Source: an uncultured Clostridia bacterium (lineage in GTDB: Bacteria > Bacillota_A > Clostridia > Oscillospirales > Acutalibacteraceae). From it: DNA of 9,595 nt. The translations under genes were made by a program, and so were the position numbers. This document shows, piece after piece, positions 1 through 6,729 of this stretch. The first letter of the stretch is position 1. Every line of letters begins with the position of its first letter. The stretch covers positions 1 to 9,595 of the forward strand of contig CALWIE010000155.1 of the NCBI GenBank assembly GCA_944380625.1, written 5' to 3'. The notes under the pieces were generated by a model that made no database searches, had not been told where the DNA came from, and saw only the letters and a program-made list of their open reading frames with translations.

Positions 1-613
1 GGAAGAGGAGCAACCCCTCGTCCCGCATTTTACCCAGCTCCTTGGAGAGGGCGCTCCGGTCCACCTCCAGATAGTCCGCCAGCTGCTGGCGGTCGAAGGG
101 GATGGAAAAGCTCCGGCCTCCCCTCTCCACCGCCTGGCCGGAAAGATAGGCCAGCACCCGGCCCCGGACGCTCTTGGGGGCCGTGCAGAACATCCGCTGG
201 GAGAGGGCCAGGTTTTTCCCGGCGAAAAGCCTCAGCAGCCCCTGGGCCACCTTGAGCCGCCAGGGCTCCTCCCCTTGAAAGAGGGGCGCCGTCTCCAGGA
301 GGAGGATCTGGGAGGGCTGGGCCGCCACGGCGCTCACCAGCAGGGGCCGCCCCGTGAGGGCGTAGGCCTCCCCAAAGGCCTCCCCCGGTCCCGCCTGGCT
401 GAAGACGCTCCGGTTCCCCCAGGAGTCCACGCTTTCGATCCGCACCGCCCCGGTGAGCACCAGGCCCAGCTCCCCAATGGGCTCCCCTTGGGGAAAAATA
501 GCCCTGCCCCGCTCGTAGGATTTGGAGCGCAAGCGGCAAACGGCCCGCAGGCGGTCAAATTCCGGCTGGGAAAGCCCCCGGAACAGGGGAAAAAAAGACG
601 GATTCCACTCCAT
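1..613 (-). CDS. Crp/Fnr-family transcriptional regulator (3' end cut by window edge)
   Basis: About 204 residues are visible, starting MEWNPSFFPLFRGLSQ. The N-terminal part is a cyclic-nucleotide-binding-type beta-roll (about residues 8-115, with PQGEPIGELGLVLTG and AGPGEAFGEAYALTG). A long dimerisation helix follows (about 118-140), then a Crp-type winged helix-turn-helix near 170-203 (FDRQQLADYLEVDRSALSKE). Only two cysteines (C26, C143) are visible, so the N-terminal Cys cluster of oxygen-sensing FNR is absent and the ligand cannot be told; a haem or small-molecule effector is possible. The start is ATG at 613, with AAAGGA six bases upstream. The gene is divergent from a ferredoxin-like gene and shares with it a perfect palindrome at 626-641 that abuts this gene's Shine-Dalgarno, so autoregulation is likely (inference). 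In clostridia, regulators of this kind often neighbour such ferredoxins and Hcp; the exact subfamily is not certain. The stop codon and last residues lie outside the window. Confidence 0.9.
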   Translation of the reverse strand, partial: MEWNPSFFPLFRGLSQPEFDRLRAVCRLRSKSYERGRAIFPQGEPIGELGLVLTGAVRIESVDSWGNRSVFSQAGPGEAFGEAYALTGRPLLVSAVAAQPSQILLLETAPLFQGEEPWRLKVAQGLLRLFAGKNLALSQRMFCTAPKSVRGRVLAYLSGQAVERGGRSFSIPFDRQQLADYLEVDRSALSKELGKMRDEGLLLF

Positions 614-625
614 GGTTTTTCCTTT

Positions 626-668
626 CGTTGTTTTGACAACGGATTTTTCTCTTCACTTCCCCTATACT
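626..668 (+). promoter_or_regulatory. Palindromic operator plus -10 box, predicted class II activator promoter of the ferredoxin gene
   Basis: A perfect inverted repeat CGTTGT-TTTG-ACAACG occupies 626-641, with one further matching pair outside a mismatch. TATACT at 663-668 is a good -10 box and has no -35 box at 17 bases. With transcription starting near 675, the palindrome centre (633.5) falls at -41.5, where Crp/Fnr-family activators bind in class II promoters. The core TTGT-N4-ACAA resembles the FNR-type site architecture (TTGAT-N4-ATCAA). Both operator function and its link to the divergent regulator are inferred. The same repeat would form a 6-bp hairpin in the regulator mRNA next to its Shine-Dalgarno. 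Confidence 0.55.
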
Positions 669-680
669 GAGGGTAAGAAA

Positions 681-686
681 AGGAGG
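681..686 (+). promoter_or_regulatory. Shine-Dalgarno AGGAGG fixing the ferredoxin start
   Basis: AGGAGG lies eight bases before ATG 695 but only two bases before the in-frame TTG at 689. It therefore selects ATG 695 and rejects the two-residue-longer reading. Confidence 0.8.
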
Positions 687-694
687 TTTTGCAT

Positions 695-1387
695 ATGATC
701 CGGAAGATTATCCACATCGACGAAGAGAAGTGCAACGGCTGCGGGGCCTGCGCCCGCGCCTGCCACGAGGGGGCCATCGGCATGGTAGAGGGCAAGGCCA
801 AGCTCCTGCGGGACGACTACTGCGACGGCCTGGGAGATTGCCTGCCCGCCTGCCCCACAGGGGCCATCACCTTTGTGGAGCGGGAGGCCGCCGCCTACGA
901 CGAAAAGGCCGTGGAGAAAAACCGGGCAAAGGGGCCCGGCCCCTTCCAGGGCTGCCCGGGGACGGCCTCCCGGACACTCCGGCGGGACCCCTCCCCCCTG
1001 CCGGCGGCTCCCCAGGAAGGGGCGTCCCAGCTGGCCCAGTGGCCCTGCCAGATCAAACTGGCGCCGGTCAAGGCCCCTTACTTTCAGGGAGCCAAGCTCC
1101 TGGTGGCCGCAGACTGCACTGCCTACGCCTTCGCGGGCTTCCATCAGAAATTCATGCGGGGAAAGGTGACCCTCATTGGCTGCCCCAAGCTGGACGGGGT
1201 GGACTACAGCGAAAAGCTCACTCAGATCCTGCGGGAAAACGACATCCAGAGCCTGACGGTCCTGCGCATGGAGGTGCCCTGCTGCGGCGGCCTGGAGCAG
1301 GCGGCTGTCACCGCCCTGAAAAACAGCGGGAAATTCCTCCCCTGGCAGGTGGTGACCCTCTCCACCGACGGGCGGATCCTGGAGTGA
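695..1387 (+). CDS. Ferredoxin-like 4Fe-4S protein with cysteine-rich C-terminal domain
   Basis: The protein has 230 residues. The N-terminus is a bacterial dicluster-ferredoxin fold. Motif I is C13-x2-C16-x2-C19-x3-C23, followed by His rather than the usual Pro. Motif II is C43-x2-L46-x2-C49-x3-C53-P, with Leu in place of the second Cys. In dicluster ferredoxins, C1-C3 of one motif share a cluster with C4 of the other, so cluster I keeps four ligands while cluster II keeps only three (3Fe-4S-like, or ligand from elsewhere). A linker carries GCPG (C87), and the C-terminal domain (about 112-230) has QWPC (C118), ADC (C141), GCPKLD (C163) and VPCCGG (C196-C197). I recognise this as a clostridial ferredoxin-like family of unknown enzymatic role, often found near Crp/Fnr regulators and hydroxylamine reductase (Hcp); electron transfer to a redox partner is the likely job. 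It is monocistronic here, ending in the terminator at 1407-1446, and probably controlled by the palindrome upstream. Confidence 0.87.
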   Translation: MIRKIIHIDEEKCNGCGACARACHEGAIGMVEGKAKLLRDDYCDGLGDCLPACPTGAITFVEREAAAYDEKAVEKNRAKGPGPFQGCPGTASRTLRRDPSPLPAAPQEGASQLAQWPCQIKLAPVKAPYFQGAKLLVAADCTAYAFAGFHQKFMRGKVTLIGCPKLDGVDYSEKLTQILRENDIQSLTVLRMEVPCCGGLEQAAVTALKNSGKFLPWQVVTLSTDGRILE

Positions 1388-1406
1388 CCCCCTTATAAAA
1401 ACCTGT

Positions 1407-1446
1407 GAAAACGGCGTCCCGGGCAACCCCCGCCGTTTTCCTTTTA
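1407..1446. terminator. Bidirectional intrinsic terminator between convergent genes
   Basis: A perfect 10-bp stem is formed by GAAAACGGCG (1407-1416) and CGCCGTTTTC (1431-1440), with a 14-base loop and then CTTTTA on the plus strand. On the minus strand the stem itself supplies A-rich and T-rich flanks, and TTTTTA follows shortly after. It starts 20 bases after the ferredoxin stop and overlaps the last codon of the YczE-like gene, so it likely ends both transcripts. Confidence 0.85.
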
Positions 1447-2103
1447 TGCGCCGGGGACTTTATCCGGCGCTTTGTCTTTGCCGTAGACCATGGGGATCGC
1501 CGCCCACCGGGTGAAAAAGGACACAAAGGGGCCGATGCCCAGGGCGCAGACCAAGGTGCCCAGGCCGATGAGCCCGCCCAGCAGGAAGGCCACCCCCACG
1601 CAGGCCGCGTCGGTGGCGATCCGGCACCAGAAATAGGGGATTTTCGTCTTCTCCGTCAGCAAAAGGGACAGGGAGTCGTAGGGGGCGATGCCCACGTCCG
1701 CCGTCTGGTACAGGGCGCAGGAAAAGCTGAGCACCAAAACCCCCACGGCCAAGAACCCCAGCTGCTGCAAAAAGTTCTGGGGGCCGTCGAAAAACCTTAG
1801 GAAGGCCTTCTCAAAAAAGGAGGCGATGGGCCCCACAAGGAACCAGTTGACAAAGGTGCCCACCCCGATCATCCGCCGGCCGAAGAGGATCTCCACCACA
1901 AAATACAGGCAGTTCATGAGGATGACGCAGATGGAGAAATCCAGGTGGATCCAGTCCCCCACGGCGATGGCCAGGGCGGTGGAGGGGTCGTTTCCCATGA
2001 GGGAGATTTTAAAGATCGCGATCCCGACCCCCATGATGAGGATCCCCAGGCACATCACCAGTGTGCGGCAGGCCATCCTGTCCTTGTGAAAGAGCGTTTC
2101 CAT
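1444..2103 (-). CDS. YczE-like (DUF6198-type) integral membrane protein
   Basis: This 219-residue protein is strongly hydrophobic with about five transmembrane helices: around residues 12-34 (LVMCLGILIMGVGIAIF), 55-75, 80-98, 115-135 and 160-190. Typical family features are the early MGVGIAIF...G..P.ta segment, the GVGTFVNWFLVGP stretch and ADVGIAPYDSL after the fourth helix. It belongs to the YczE/YitT-like group of membrane proteins. The best-known member, Bacillus YczE, affects lipopeptide production; the transport or regulatory activity of the family is not settled, so I assign none. The start at ATG 2103 has GGAGG seven bases upstream. It is the last gene of the minus-strand operon, 25 bases after ptsI, and its stop lies in the terminator. 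Whether it acts with the PTS proteins cannot be told from sequence. Confidence 0.82.
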   Translation of the reverse strand: METLFHKDRMACRTLVMCLGILIMGVGIAIFKISLMGNDPSTALAIAVGDWIHLDFSICVILMNCLYFVVEILFGRRMIGVGTFVNWFLVGPIASFFEKAFLRFFDGPQNFLQQLGFLAVGVLVLSFSCALYQTADVGIAPYDSLSLLLTEKTKIPYFWCRIATDAACVGVAFLLGGLIGLGTLVCALGIGPFVSFFTRWAAIPMVYGKDKAPDKVPGA

Positions 2104-2128
2104 CCTATGACCTCCCTACAGTTTTCCC

Positions 2129-3850
2129 TTATTTTTTCTCTTTGGATTTTAAAAATTCCCGGACCTCCTGCTCGGTGGCCAGGGCCATGGCCTCCTGGGT
2201 GACGGCGGCGGCCTCTTCCCTGCTCCACAGGGAGATGGCCTTGCGCACAGGCAGCACGGAGACCGGCGCCACGCTGAAGTCCTTCAGCCCGAAGGAGAGC
2301 AGCAGAGGCGTAAGGGCGGTGTCCGCGGCCGCCTCGCCGCACATGCTCACCGGGGTGCCGGTCCGCTGGGCGGACTCCAGCACGTGGCGCACCAGCCACA
2401 GGAGCGCCGGGTGGAAATAGGAGTACATGTGGGCCACCCGGGCGTTGCCCCGGTCCACCCCCAGGGTGAACTGGGTCAGGTCGTTGGTGCCCAGGCTGAA
2501 GAAGTCCGCCTCTTTAGCCAGGGCGTCGGCCATCAGGCAGGCGGCCACCGTCTCCATCATCACCCCCATGGGCATGTTCTCGTCAAAGTCCAGGCCCCGG
2601 CGGCGGAGGTTTTCCTTTTCCTCCTCCAAGATCTCCCGGGCCCGGCGGACCTCCTCCACCCCGGTGACCATGGGCAGCAGCAGCTGGGCCTTGCCGCAGG
2701 CGCTGGCCCGCAGGGCCGCCCGCAGGTGGGCCCGGAACATGTTCTCCTCCCCCAGGGAGAAGCGCAGCCCCCGGCAGCCCAGGAAGGGGTTGTCCTCTTG
2801 GATGGGAGGCAGGTAGGGCAGGTCCTTGTCCCCGCCCACATCCAGGGTGCGTATGGTGACCCGCTTGCCCCGCATGGCGCTGAGGATCTGCCGGTAGATG
2901 TGGAATTGCTCCTCCTCCCCCGGCTGGGAGACCCGTTCCATGTACAAAAATTCCGTGCGCAACAGGCCGATGCCGTCGCAGCCGTAGCCCGCGGCCCGCA
3001 CCGCGTCCCCCACGCTGCCCGCGTTGGCGCACAGGCGCACCCGGTCCCCGTCCGCCGTGACGGTGTCCCGGCCCACAAACACCCGCAGGGAGGCCCGCAG
3101 CTGCTGGAAGTCCCTGCGGCGGCCCTCGTAGACGGCCTGGATCTCCGCCCCGGGGGAGAACACCGCGCAGCCCCGGTTGCCGTCCACGATGACGGTCTCC
3201 CCGGCCTCGGTGTCCATCACCCGGTCCTCCACGCCCAGCACGGCGGGGATCTCCAGGGCCCGGGCCAAAATGGCGCTGTGAGAGGTGGGCCCGCCCTTGC
3301 CCAGCACGATGCCCGCCACGTTGGCGGAGTTGAGCACGGAGACCGCCGAGGGGGAAAGCTCCTCCGCCAGCAGCACGGTGCCCGGCTGGAGGGCGGAAAA
3401 GTCCGTCTCCGGGATCCCCAAAAGCAGCCGGAGCATGCTCCCCCGCAGGTCCCGCACGTCGGCGGCCCGCAGCCGGGTAGTCTCGTCTTCAGAGCCGGTG
3501 AACAGGTCGATGAAGAAGTCGCAGGAGGCGGACAGGGCCGCCTCCGCCGACTGGCGGGTGGCGATTCGCCCCTCCACCTGGCCGTTTAAGTAGGGGTCGC
3601 GGATCATCTCCGCCTGGCAGCGGATGATGTCCCCCTGCTCTTTGCCGGCCATCTCCGCCACCCGGTCGGCCTTCTCTTCCGTGGCCTTGCAGAAGGCCTC
3701 TACCGCGTTGCGGTAGCGCTCCAGCTCCAGCCTCACGTCGGTGATCTCCCGCTCCAGGCTGCCCATGGGTTTTTCCCGGTACACCAGGGCATGGCCGAAA
3801 CCGATGCCGGGGGAGGCCGCCACCCCGTACAAAATCCGTTCGCCGCTCAT
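2129..3850 (-). CDS. ptsI: Phosphoenolpyruvate-protein phosphotransferase (PTS Enzyme I)
   Basis: Cytoplasmic Enzyme I takes phosphate from phosphoenolpyruvate and passes it to HPr. Its 573 residues match the normal length (E. coli 575). In order: N-terminal HPr-binding domain; phosphohistidine domain with GGPTSHSAILAR and active-site H191; and the PEP-binding barrel with LLRTEFLYMER (R298), RTLDVGGDKD (R335), METVAA (E433), SLGTNDLTQFTLGVDRGN (N456, D457, R467) and VSMCGEAAAD with the catalytic C504. All catalytic residues are present. One oddity is Val where the family usually has Pro in MxETPAA. The start is ATG 3850; it overlaps the ptsH stop in an ATGA, with AAGGAGG upstream, so the two are translationally coupled. 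No EII permease gene lies nearby, so it presumably serves permeases encoded elsewhere. The end is followed within 26 bases by the YczE-like gene. Confidence 0.97.
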   Translation of the reverse strand: MSGERILYGVAASPGIGFGHALVYREKPMGSLEREITDVRLELERYRNAVEAFCKATEEKADRVAEMAGKEQGDIIRCQAEMIRDPYLNGQVEGRIATRQSAEAALSASCDFFIDLFTGSEDETTRLRAADVRDLRGSMLRLLLGIPETDFSALQPGTVLLAEELSPSAVSVLNSANVAGIVLGKGGPTSHSAILARALEIPAVLGVEDRVMDTEAGETVIVDGNRGCAVFSPGAEIQAVYEGRRRDFQQLRASLRVFVGRDTVTADGDRVRLCANAGSVGDAVRAAGYGCDGIGLLRTEFLYMERVSQPGEEEQFHIYRQILSAMRGKRVTIRTLDVGGDKDLPYLPPIQEDNPFLGCRGLRFSLGEENMFRAHLRAALRASACGKAQLLLPMVTGVEEVRRAREILEEEKENLRRRGLDFDENMPMGVMMETVAACLMADALAKEADFFSLGTNDLTQFTLGVDRGNARVAHMYSYFHPALLWLVRHVLESAQRTGTPVSMCGEAAADTALTPLLLSFGLKDFSVAPVSVLPVRKAISLWSREEAAAVTQEAMALATEQEVREFLKSKEKK

Positions 3851-4128
3851 ACTGTGCCACCTCCTTCATCTCCCAGGCCGGAAGCCACCAGCTCCACGGC
3901 CCGGGCCAAAGCCTGCTCTTCGTCGGGACCGGAGCAGCGGATCTCCACCCGGTCCCCCCTCTGGATCCCTGCGGCAATCAGGTTCATGATGCTCTTCCCG
4001 CTGGCCACGGTCTTGCCGCGGCACACCCACACCTCGGCCTGGAACCGCTGCATCTCGTTGGAGAACAGCCCGGCGGGCCGCACGTGGAACCCTTCCCGGT
4101 TTGTGAGGGTCACCTCTTTTTTCACCAC
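3847..4128 (-). CDS. ptsH: Phosphocarrier protein HPr
   Basis: HPr relays phosphate from Enzyme I to sugar-specific EIIA domains. The chosen GTG start (4128) gives 93 residues and places the phosphoryl-accepting His exactly at position 15 (GFHVRPAG) and the regulatory Ser at position 46 (GKSIMNLIAAG), the canonical HPr numbers. It also has AAGGGAG eight bases upstream. A GTG at 4149 would add seven residues but has a poor Shine-Dalgarno, and the ATG at 4130 is out of frame. Having both His15 and Ser46 marks it as true HPr, not Crh, so control by HPr kinase/phosphorylase and carbon catabolite repression is expected from family knowledge. The C-terminus carries a short extra tail (GDEGGGTV). 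The stop overlaps the ptsI start by four bases. The gene begins 48 bases after rqcH. Confidence 0.95.
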   Translation of the reverse strand: MVKKEVTLTNREGFHVRPAGLFSNEMQRFQAEVWVCRGKTVASGKSIMNLIAAGIQRGDRVEIRCSGPDEEQALARAVELVASGLGDEGGGTV

Positions 4129-4136
4129 ATGGATCG

Positions 4137-4143
4137 CTCCCTT
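4137..4143 (-). promoter_or_regulatory. Shine-Dalgarno AAGGGAG fixing the ptsH start
   Basis: AAGGGAG on the minus strand sits eight bases upstream of GTG 4128. It decides between that start and the GTG at 4149, which lies upstream of this site and has no comparable ribosome binding sequence. Confidence 0.7.
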
Positions 4144-4176
4144 CCGCACGCGCTTGGCCTGGGCCCCGGGGGCGCC

Positions 4177-5922
4177 TCAGCCCTCCTCCCTTGGGGGAGT
4201 CACGTACATGGTCTTGTACTGGACGTAGATCACCATGCCGGGCTTTGCCCCCTGAGGCTTGCTCACATGGCGGATCTGGGTGTAATCCACCGGCACCTGG
4301 GCGGAATCCTTGGCGCGGCTGTGCAGGGCTGCCAGCTTTGCCGCCTCTTCCATGGCGGTCTGGGTGGGGGCCTTCCCCTGGGTGACCAGCACCGTGTGGG
4401 AGCCGGGGATGTTTTTGGTGTGGAACCAGACGTCGTTGTTGTTGGCTGTCTTCAGAGTGAGGCGGTCGTTCTGCCGGTTGTTTCGCCCCACCAGCACCGT
4501 AAAGCCGTCGGAGGTGGTGAACTTCATGGGTTCGCCGGCGGCCGCGGGCTTCTCCTTTTTGCTGCGGAGCTTCCGGAGGTAGCCCTGTTCCTGGAGCTCT
4601 GCCCGGATCTCCGCCAGGTCCCGCTCTGTCTCGGCGCGGGCCAGGGCGTCCAGGACGCTCTCCAGGTATTCCAGCTCTTTCTGGGCCAGGGCGATCTGCT
4701 CGGTGAGCTTCTCCTGGGCGGTCTTTGCCTTGCGGTACTCCTTGTAGTACTTCTGGGCGTTCTGGTTGGGGGTCAGGGCCGGGTCCAGCTTGATGTGCAA
4801 CAGGGGCTGCCCCTCCTCGTAGAAGTTGGGCAGGTCCACCGAGGCCGCCCCCTTGGGGATGGCGTACAGGTTGGCGCTGAGCAGGTCCCCCGCCACCCGG
4901 AGGGCGTCCCGGTTCTCGCACTGCTCCAGCTCTCCCCGCTGGGCGTTGATCTTCCGGGAGAGTCGCTCCGAGTGGGTGGAGAGCAGCCGCAGCAGGTCCT
5001 GCTCCCGGACGCGCATGCGCTCCTGCTTGTCCCGCTCCCGGTAGAACTCGTCCAGCAAAAGAGAAAAGCTCTCCATCTCCTTTATAAGGGCGGAGGCGCC
5101 GTACTGGTGGATCTCCAAAAAGGAGAAGTCCATGGGCTTTTTCTGGGGGCCCACCACCATGAAGGGCCTGCCGGAGACCTCCTGCACCTTTTCCCGGAGC
5201 TGCTGGTAGAAAAACCCCGCCCGGAAAAGCTGCTCCTCGGAGAGGGTCTTTACGGTGAGCTCCCGCCCGCGGCCCACCTGGTGGGCAAGCTCCCGGCAGA
5301 CGATGGGAGACACCCCCTGCAGGACGGACAGGTATCCTTTGGAGAGCTCCATGTCCCGGGGAAGGGCCTCCAGGGCTTCCACCAGCTGCCGGCGGTCGGC
5401 AGAGAGGGGGCAGAGCTTGTCCTGGGGCGGGGGCAGCCGGTAGGAGAGCCCCGGCAGCACCAGCCGCTGGGAGCTCATCTCGGCGTCCACCCGCTTGAGG
5501 GCGTCGATGATTTTCCCGTCCTCCCCAGAGAGGATGATATTGCTGTAGCGCCCCATGACCTCCATGGTGAGGGTGAGGGTCACGTGGTCCCCCAGCTCGT
5601 TGAGGGCGTCGAAATCAAAGTGGAGAAGCCGCTCCAGTTCCGGTTGGCGGATGGCCACGAGCTTTGCCCCCAGGAGCTTTTTCCGCAGCAGCATACAGAG
5701 CATGGGCGGCTGCTTGGGGTTCTCCAGGGGGATGGAAGTAAAGTGTACCCGCGCCGAGTTGGCCCGGGCGGAAAACAGCACCCGGAAGGCCGCCTCCCTG
5801 GTGCGGAAGGCGACGACCAGCTCCTCCCGGTTGGGCTGGTGGATCTTATCCACCCGGGCCCCCAGGAGCTTTTCCTCCAGTTCTGTTTTGATGTGCCGCA
5901 AAAACGCTCCGTCCAGTGCCAT
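4177..5922 (-). CDS. rqcH: Rqc2 homologue RqcH / NFACT-family (FbpA-like) ribosome quality control protein
   Basis: RqcH binds stalled 50S subunits carrying peptidyl-tRNA and directs C-terminal alanine tailing; older annotations call the family fibronectin-binding protein. Its 581 residues match the family. The N-terminal NFACT-N domain starts MALDGAFL and carries MLLRKKL (77-83) and EVMGRYSNIIL (121-131). Helix-hairpin-helix-like and coiled-coil regions run about 180-455 (for example the charged helices at 283-335 and 390-445). The C-terminal NFACT-R domain (about 466-575) has NNDVWFHTKNIPGSHTVL. The acidic-Arg pair needed for tailing in B. subtilis RqcH (D97-R98, from memory) appears here as E97-R98. 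Start ATG 5922 has AAAGGA upstream at a rather long 11-base spacing. It follows the Nif3 gene by 33 bases and precedes ptsH by 48, so it is probably in the same operon. Confidence 0.95.
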   Translation of the reverse strand: MALDGAFLRHIKTELEEKLLGARVDKIHQPNREELVVAFRTREAAFRVLFSARANSARVHFTSIPLENPKQPPMLCMLLRKKLLGAKLVAIRQPELERLLHFDFDALNELGDHVTLTLTMEVMGRYSNIILSGEDGKIIDALKRVDAEMSSQRLVLPGLSYRLPPPQDKLCPLSADRRQLVEALEALPRDMELSKGYLSVLQGVSPIVCRELAHQVGRGRELTVKTLSEEQLFRAGFFYQQLREKVQEVSGRPFMVVGPQKKPMDFSFLEIHQYGASALIKEMESFSLLLDEFYRERDKQERMRVREQDLLRLLSTHSERLSRKINAQRGELEQCENRDALRVAGDLLSANLYAIPKGAASVDLPNFYEEGQPLLHIKLDPALTPNQNAQKYYKEYRKAKTAQEKLTEQIALAQKELEYLESVLDALARAETERDLAEIRAELQEQGYLRKLRSKKEKPAAAGEPMKFTTSDGFTVLVGRNNRQNDRLTLKTANNNDVWFHTKNIPGSHTVLVTQGKAPTQTAMEEAAKLAALHSRAKDSAQVPVDYTQIRHVSKPQGAKPGMVIYVQYKTMYVTPPREEG

Positions 5923-5955
5923 AGATATGTAAGTCCTTTCCGGCGATATGCCTGT

Positions 5956-6723
5956 TTACAAAGTCCCCATGGGGGCCGCCTCGGCCTGGGACAGGAGAAA
6001 CGCCGTGCCGGGCAGGCGCCGCCTGAGGTAGGAGGCCAAAAACTCCGCGAAGACCTTTTCGGTGTGGTAGTGCCCCGCCGCCACCACGGTCAACCGGGAG
6101 GCTGCCGCCTCCAGCTCCTCGTGGTGCTTCATCTCTCCGGTGAGGTAGGCGTCCGCCCCCCGGCAGGCCGCTTGGGAAAGGAATTCCCCGCCGGCGCCGG
6201 AGCAGAAGAACACTTTTTTCACCTCCCGGTCCCCCGGGGAAAATTTCACCCCGGGGGCCGAGAGCTTCTCCTTGACCAGGGCGGCGAAGGCCTCCCCTTC
6301 CAGGGGCTCTTCCAGCTCCCCGGAAAAGAGGACGCAGTCCTCCCCGAACACGTCCTCCCGGCGGAGGTTTTTAAGCCCCAGCTTGCTGCCCAGGGCCACG
6401 TTTACCCCGCAGACGGGAGACAGGTCCAAATTGGTGTGGCAGCACAGGGCGGCGATGCCCCGGCTTGCGAGCTGGTAGGCCCCGTCCCGGGGGCCCAGAG
6501 ACTTGACAGGGTGGAAGATCACCGGATGGTGGGAGAGGATCAGGTTGGCGTTCATGGAGGACGCCTCGTCCACCACGGCGGGGGTGATGTCCAGAGCCAG
6601 CAGGACCCGGGTCACGGGGGTGTTGGGGTCCCCCACCAGGAGCCCGGAATTGTCAAAGCCCAGGGCGGTGGAAAAGGGCGCCACCGCGTCGATGATGTCG
6701 TAGATGTCGCAAATACGCGCCAC
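5956..6723 (-). CDS. Nif3-like dinuclear metal centre hexameric protein
   Basis: This is a 255-residue NIF3/YbgI/YqfO-family protein, cytoplasmic and usually a hexameric ring with two metal ions per subunit. Its substrate is not established. Putative metal ligands are H65-H66 (LSHHPVIF), D100 (CHTNLD) and H218 with E222 (GHYHTEK). The length is that of the short, YbgI-like form; the PII/CutA-like insert that lengthens B. subtilis YqfO to about 370 residues is absent. Translation starts at GTG 6723. Its Shine-Dalgarno (AAGGAG) runs into the trmK stop codon, leaving six bases between the genes, so coupling with trmK is likely. The TrmK/Nif3 pair is conserved in Firmicutes (yqfN-yqfO in B. subtilis), which suggests a shared role in tRNA or nucleotide metabolism, but this is inference. 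Confidence 0.94.
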   Translation of the reverse strand: MARICDIYDIIDAVAPFSTALGFDNSGLLVGDPNTPVTRVLLALDITPAVVDEASSMNANLILSHHPVIFHPVKSLGPRDGAYQLASRGIAALCCHTNLDLSPVCGVNVALGSKLGLKNLRREDVFGEDCVLFSGELEEPLEGEAFAALVKEKLSAPGVKFSPGDREVKKVFFCSGAGGEFLSQAACRGADAYLTGEMKHHEELEAAASRLTVVAAGHYHTEKVFAEFLASYLRRRLPGTAFLLSQAEAAPMGTL

Positions 6724-6729
6724 TTGGGT

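Noticed and set aside
633..668. TTGACA (633-638) as a -35 paired with TATACT (663-668).
   Set aside because: The spacer is 24 bases, far too long for a sigma-A promoter. The TTGACA is better explained as part of the palindrome.
689..691. TTG as the start of the ferredoxin-like gene.
   Set aside because: It lies only two bases from AGGAGG; ATG 695 has the proper eight-base spacing.
2384..3589. A 401-codon plus-strand open frame antisense to ptsI.
   Set aside because: Same cause: compositional shadow of ptsI, which has every catalytic motif of Enzyme I on the other strand.
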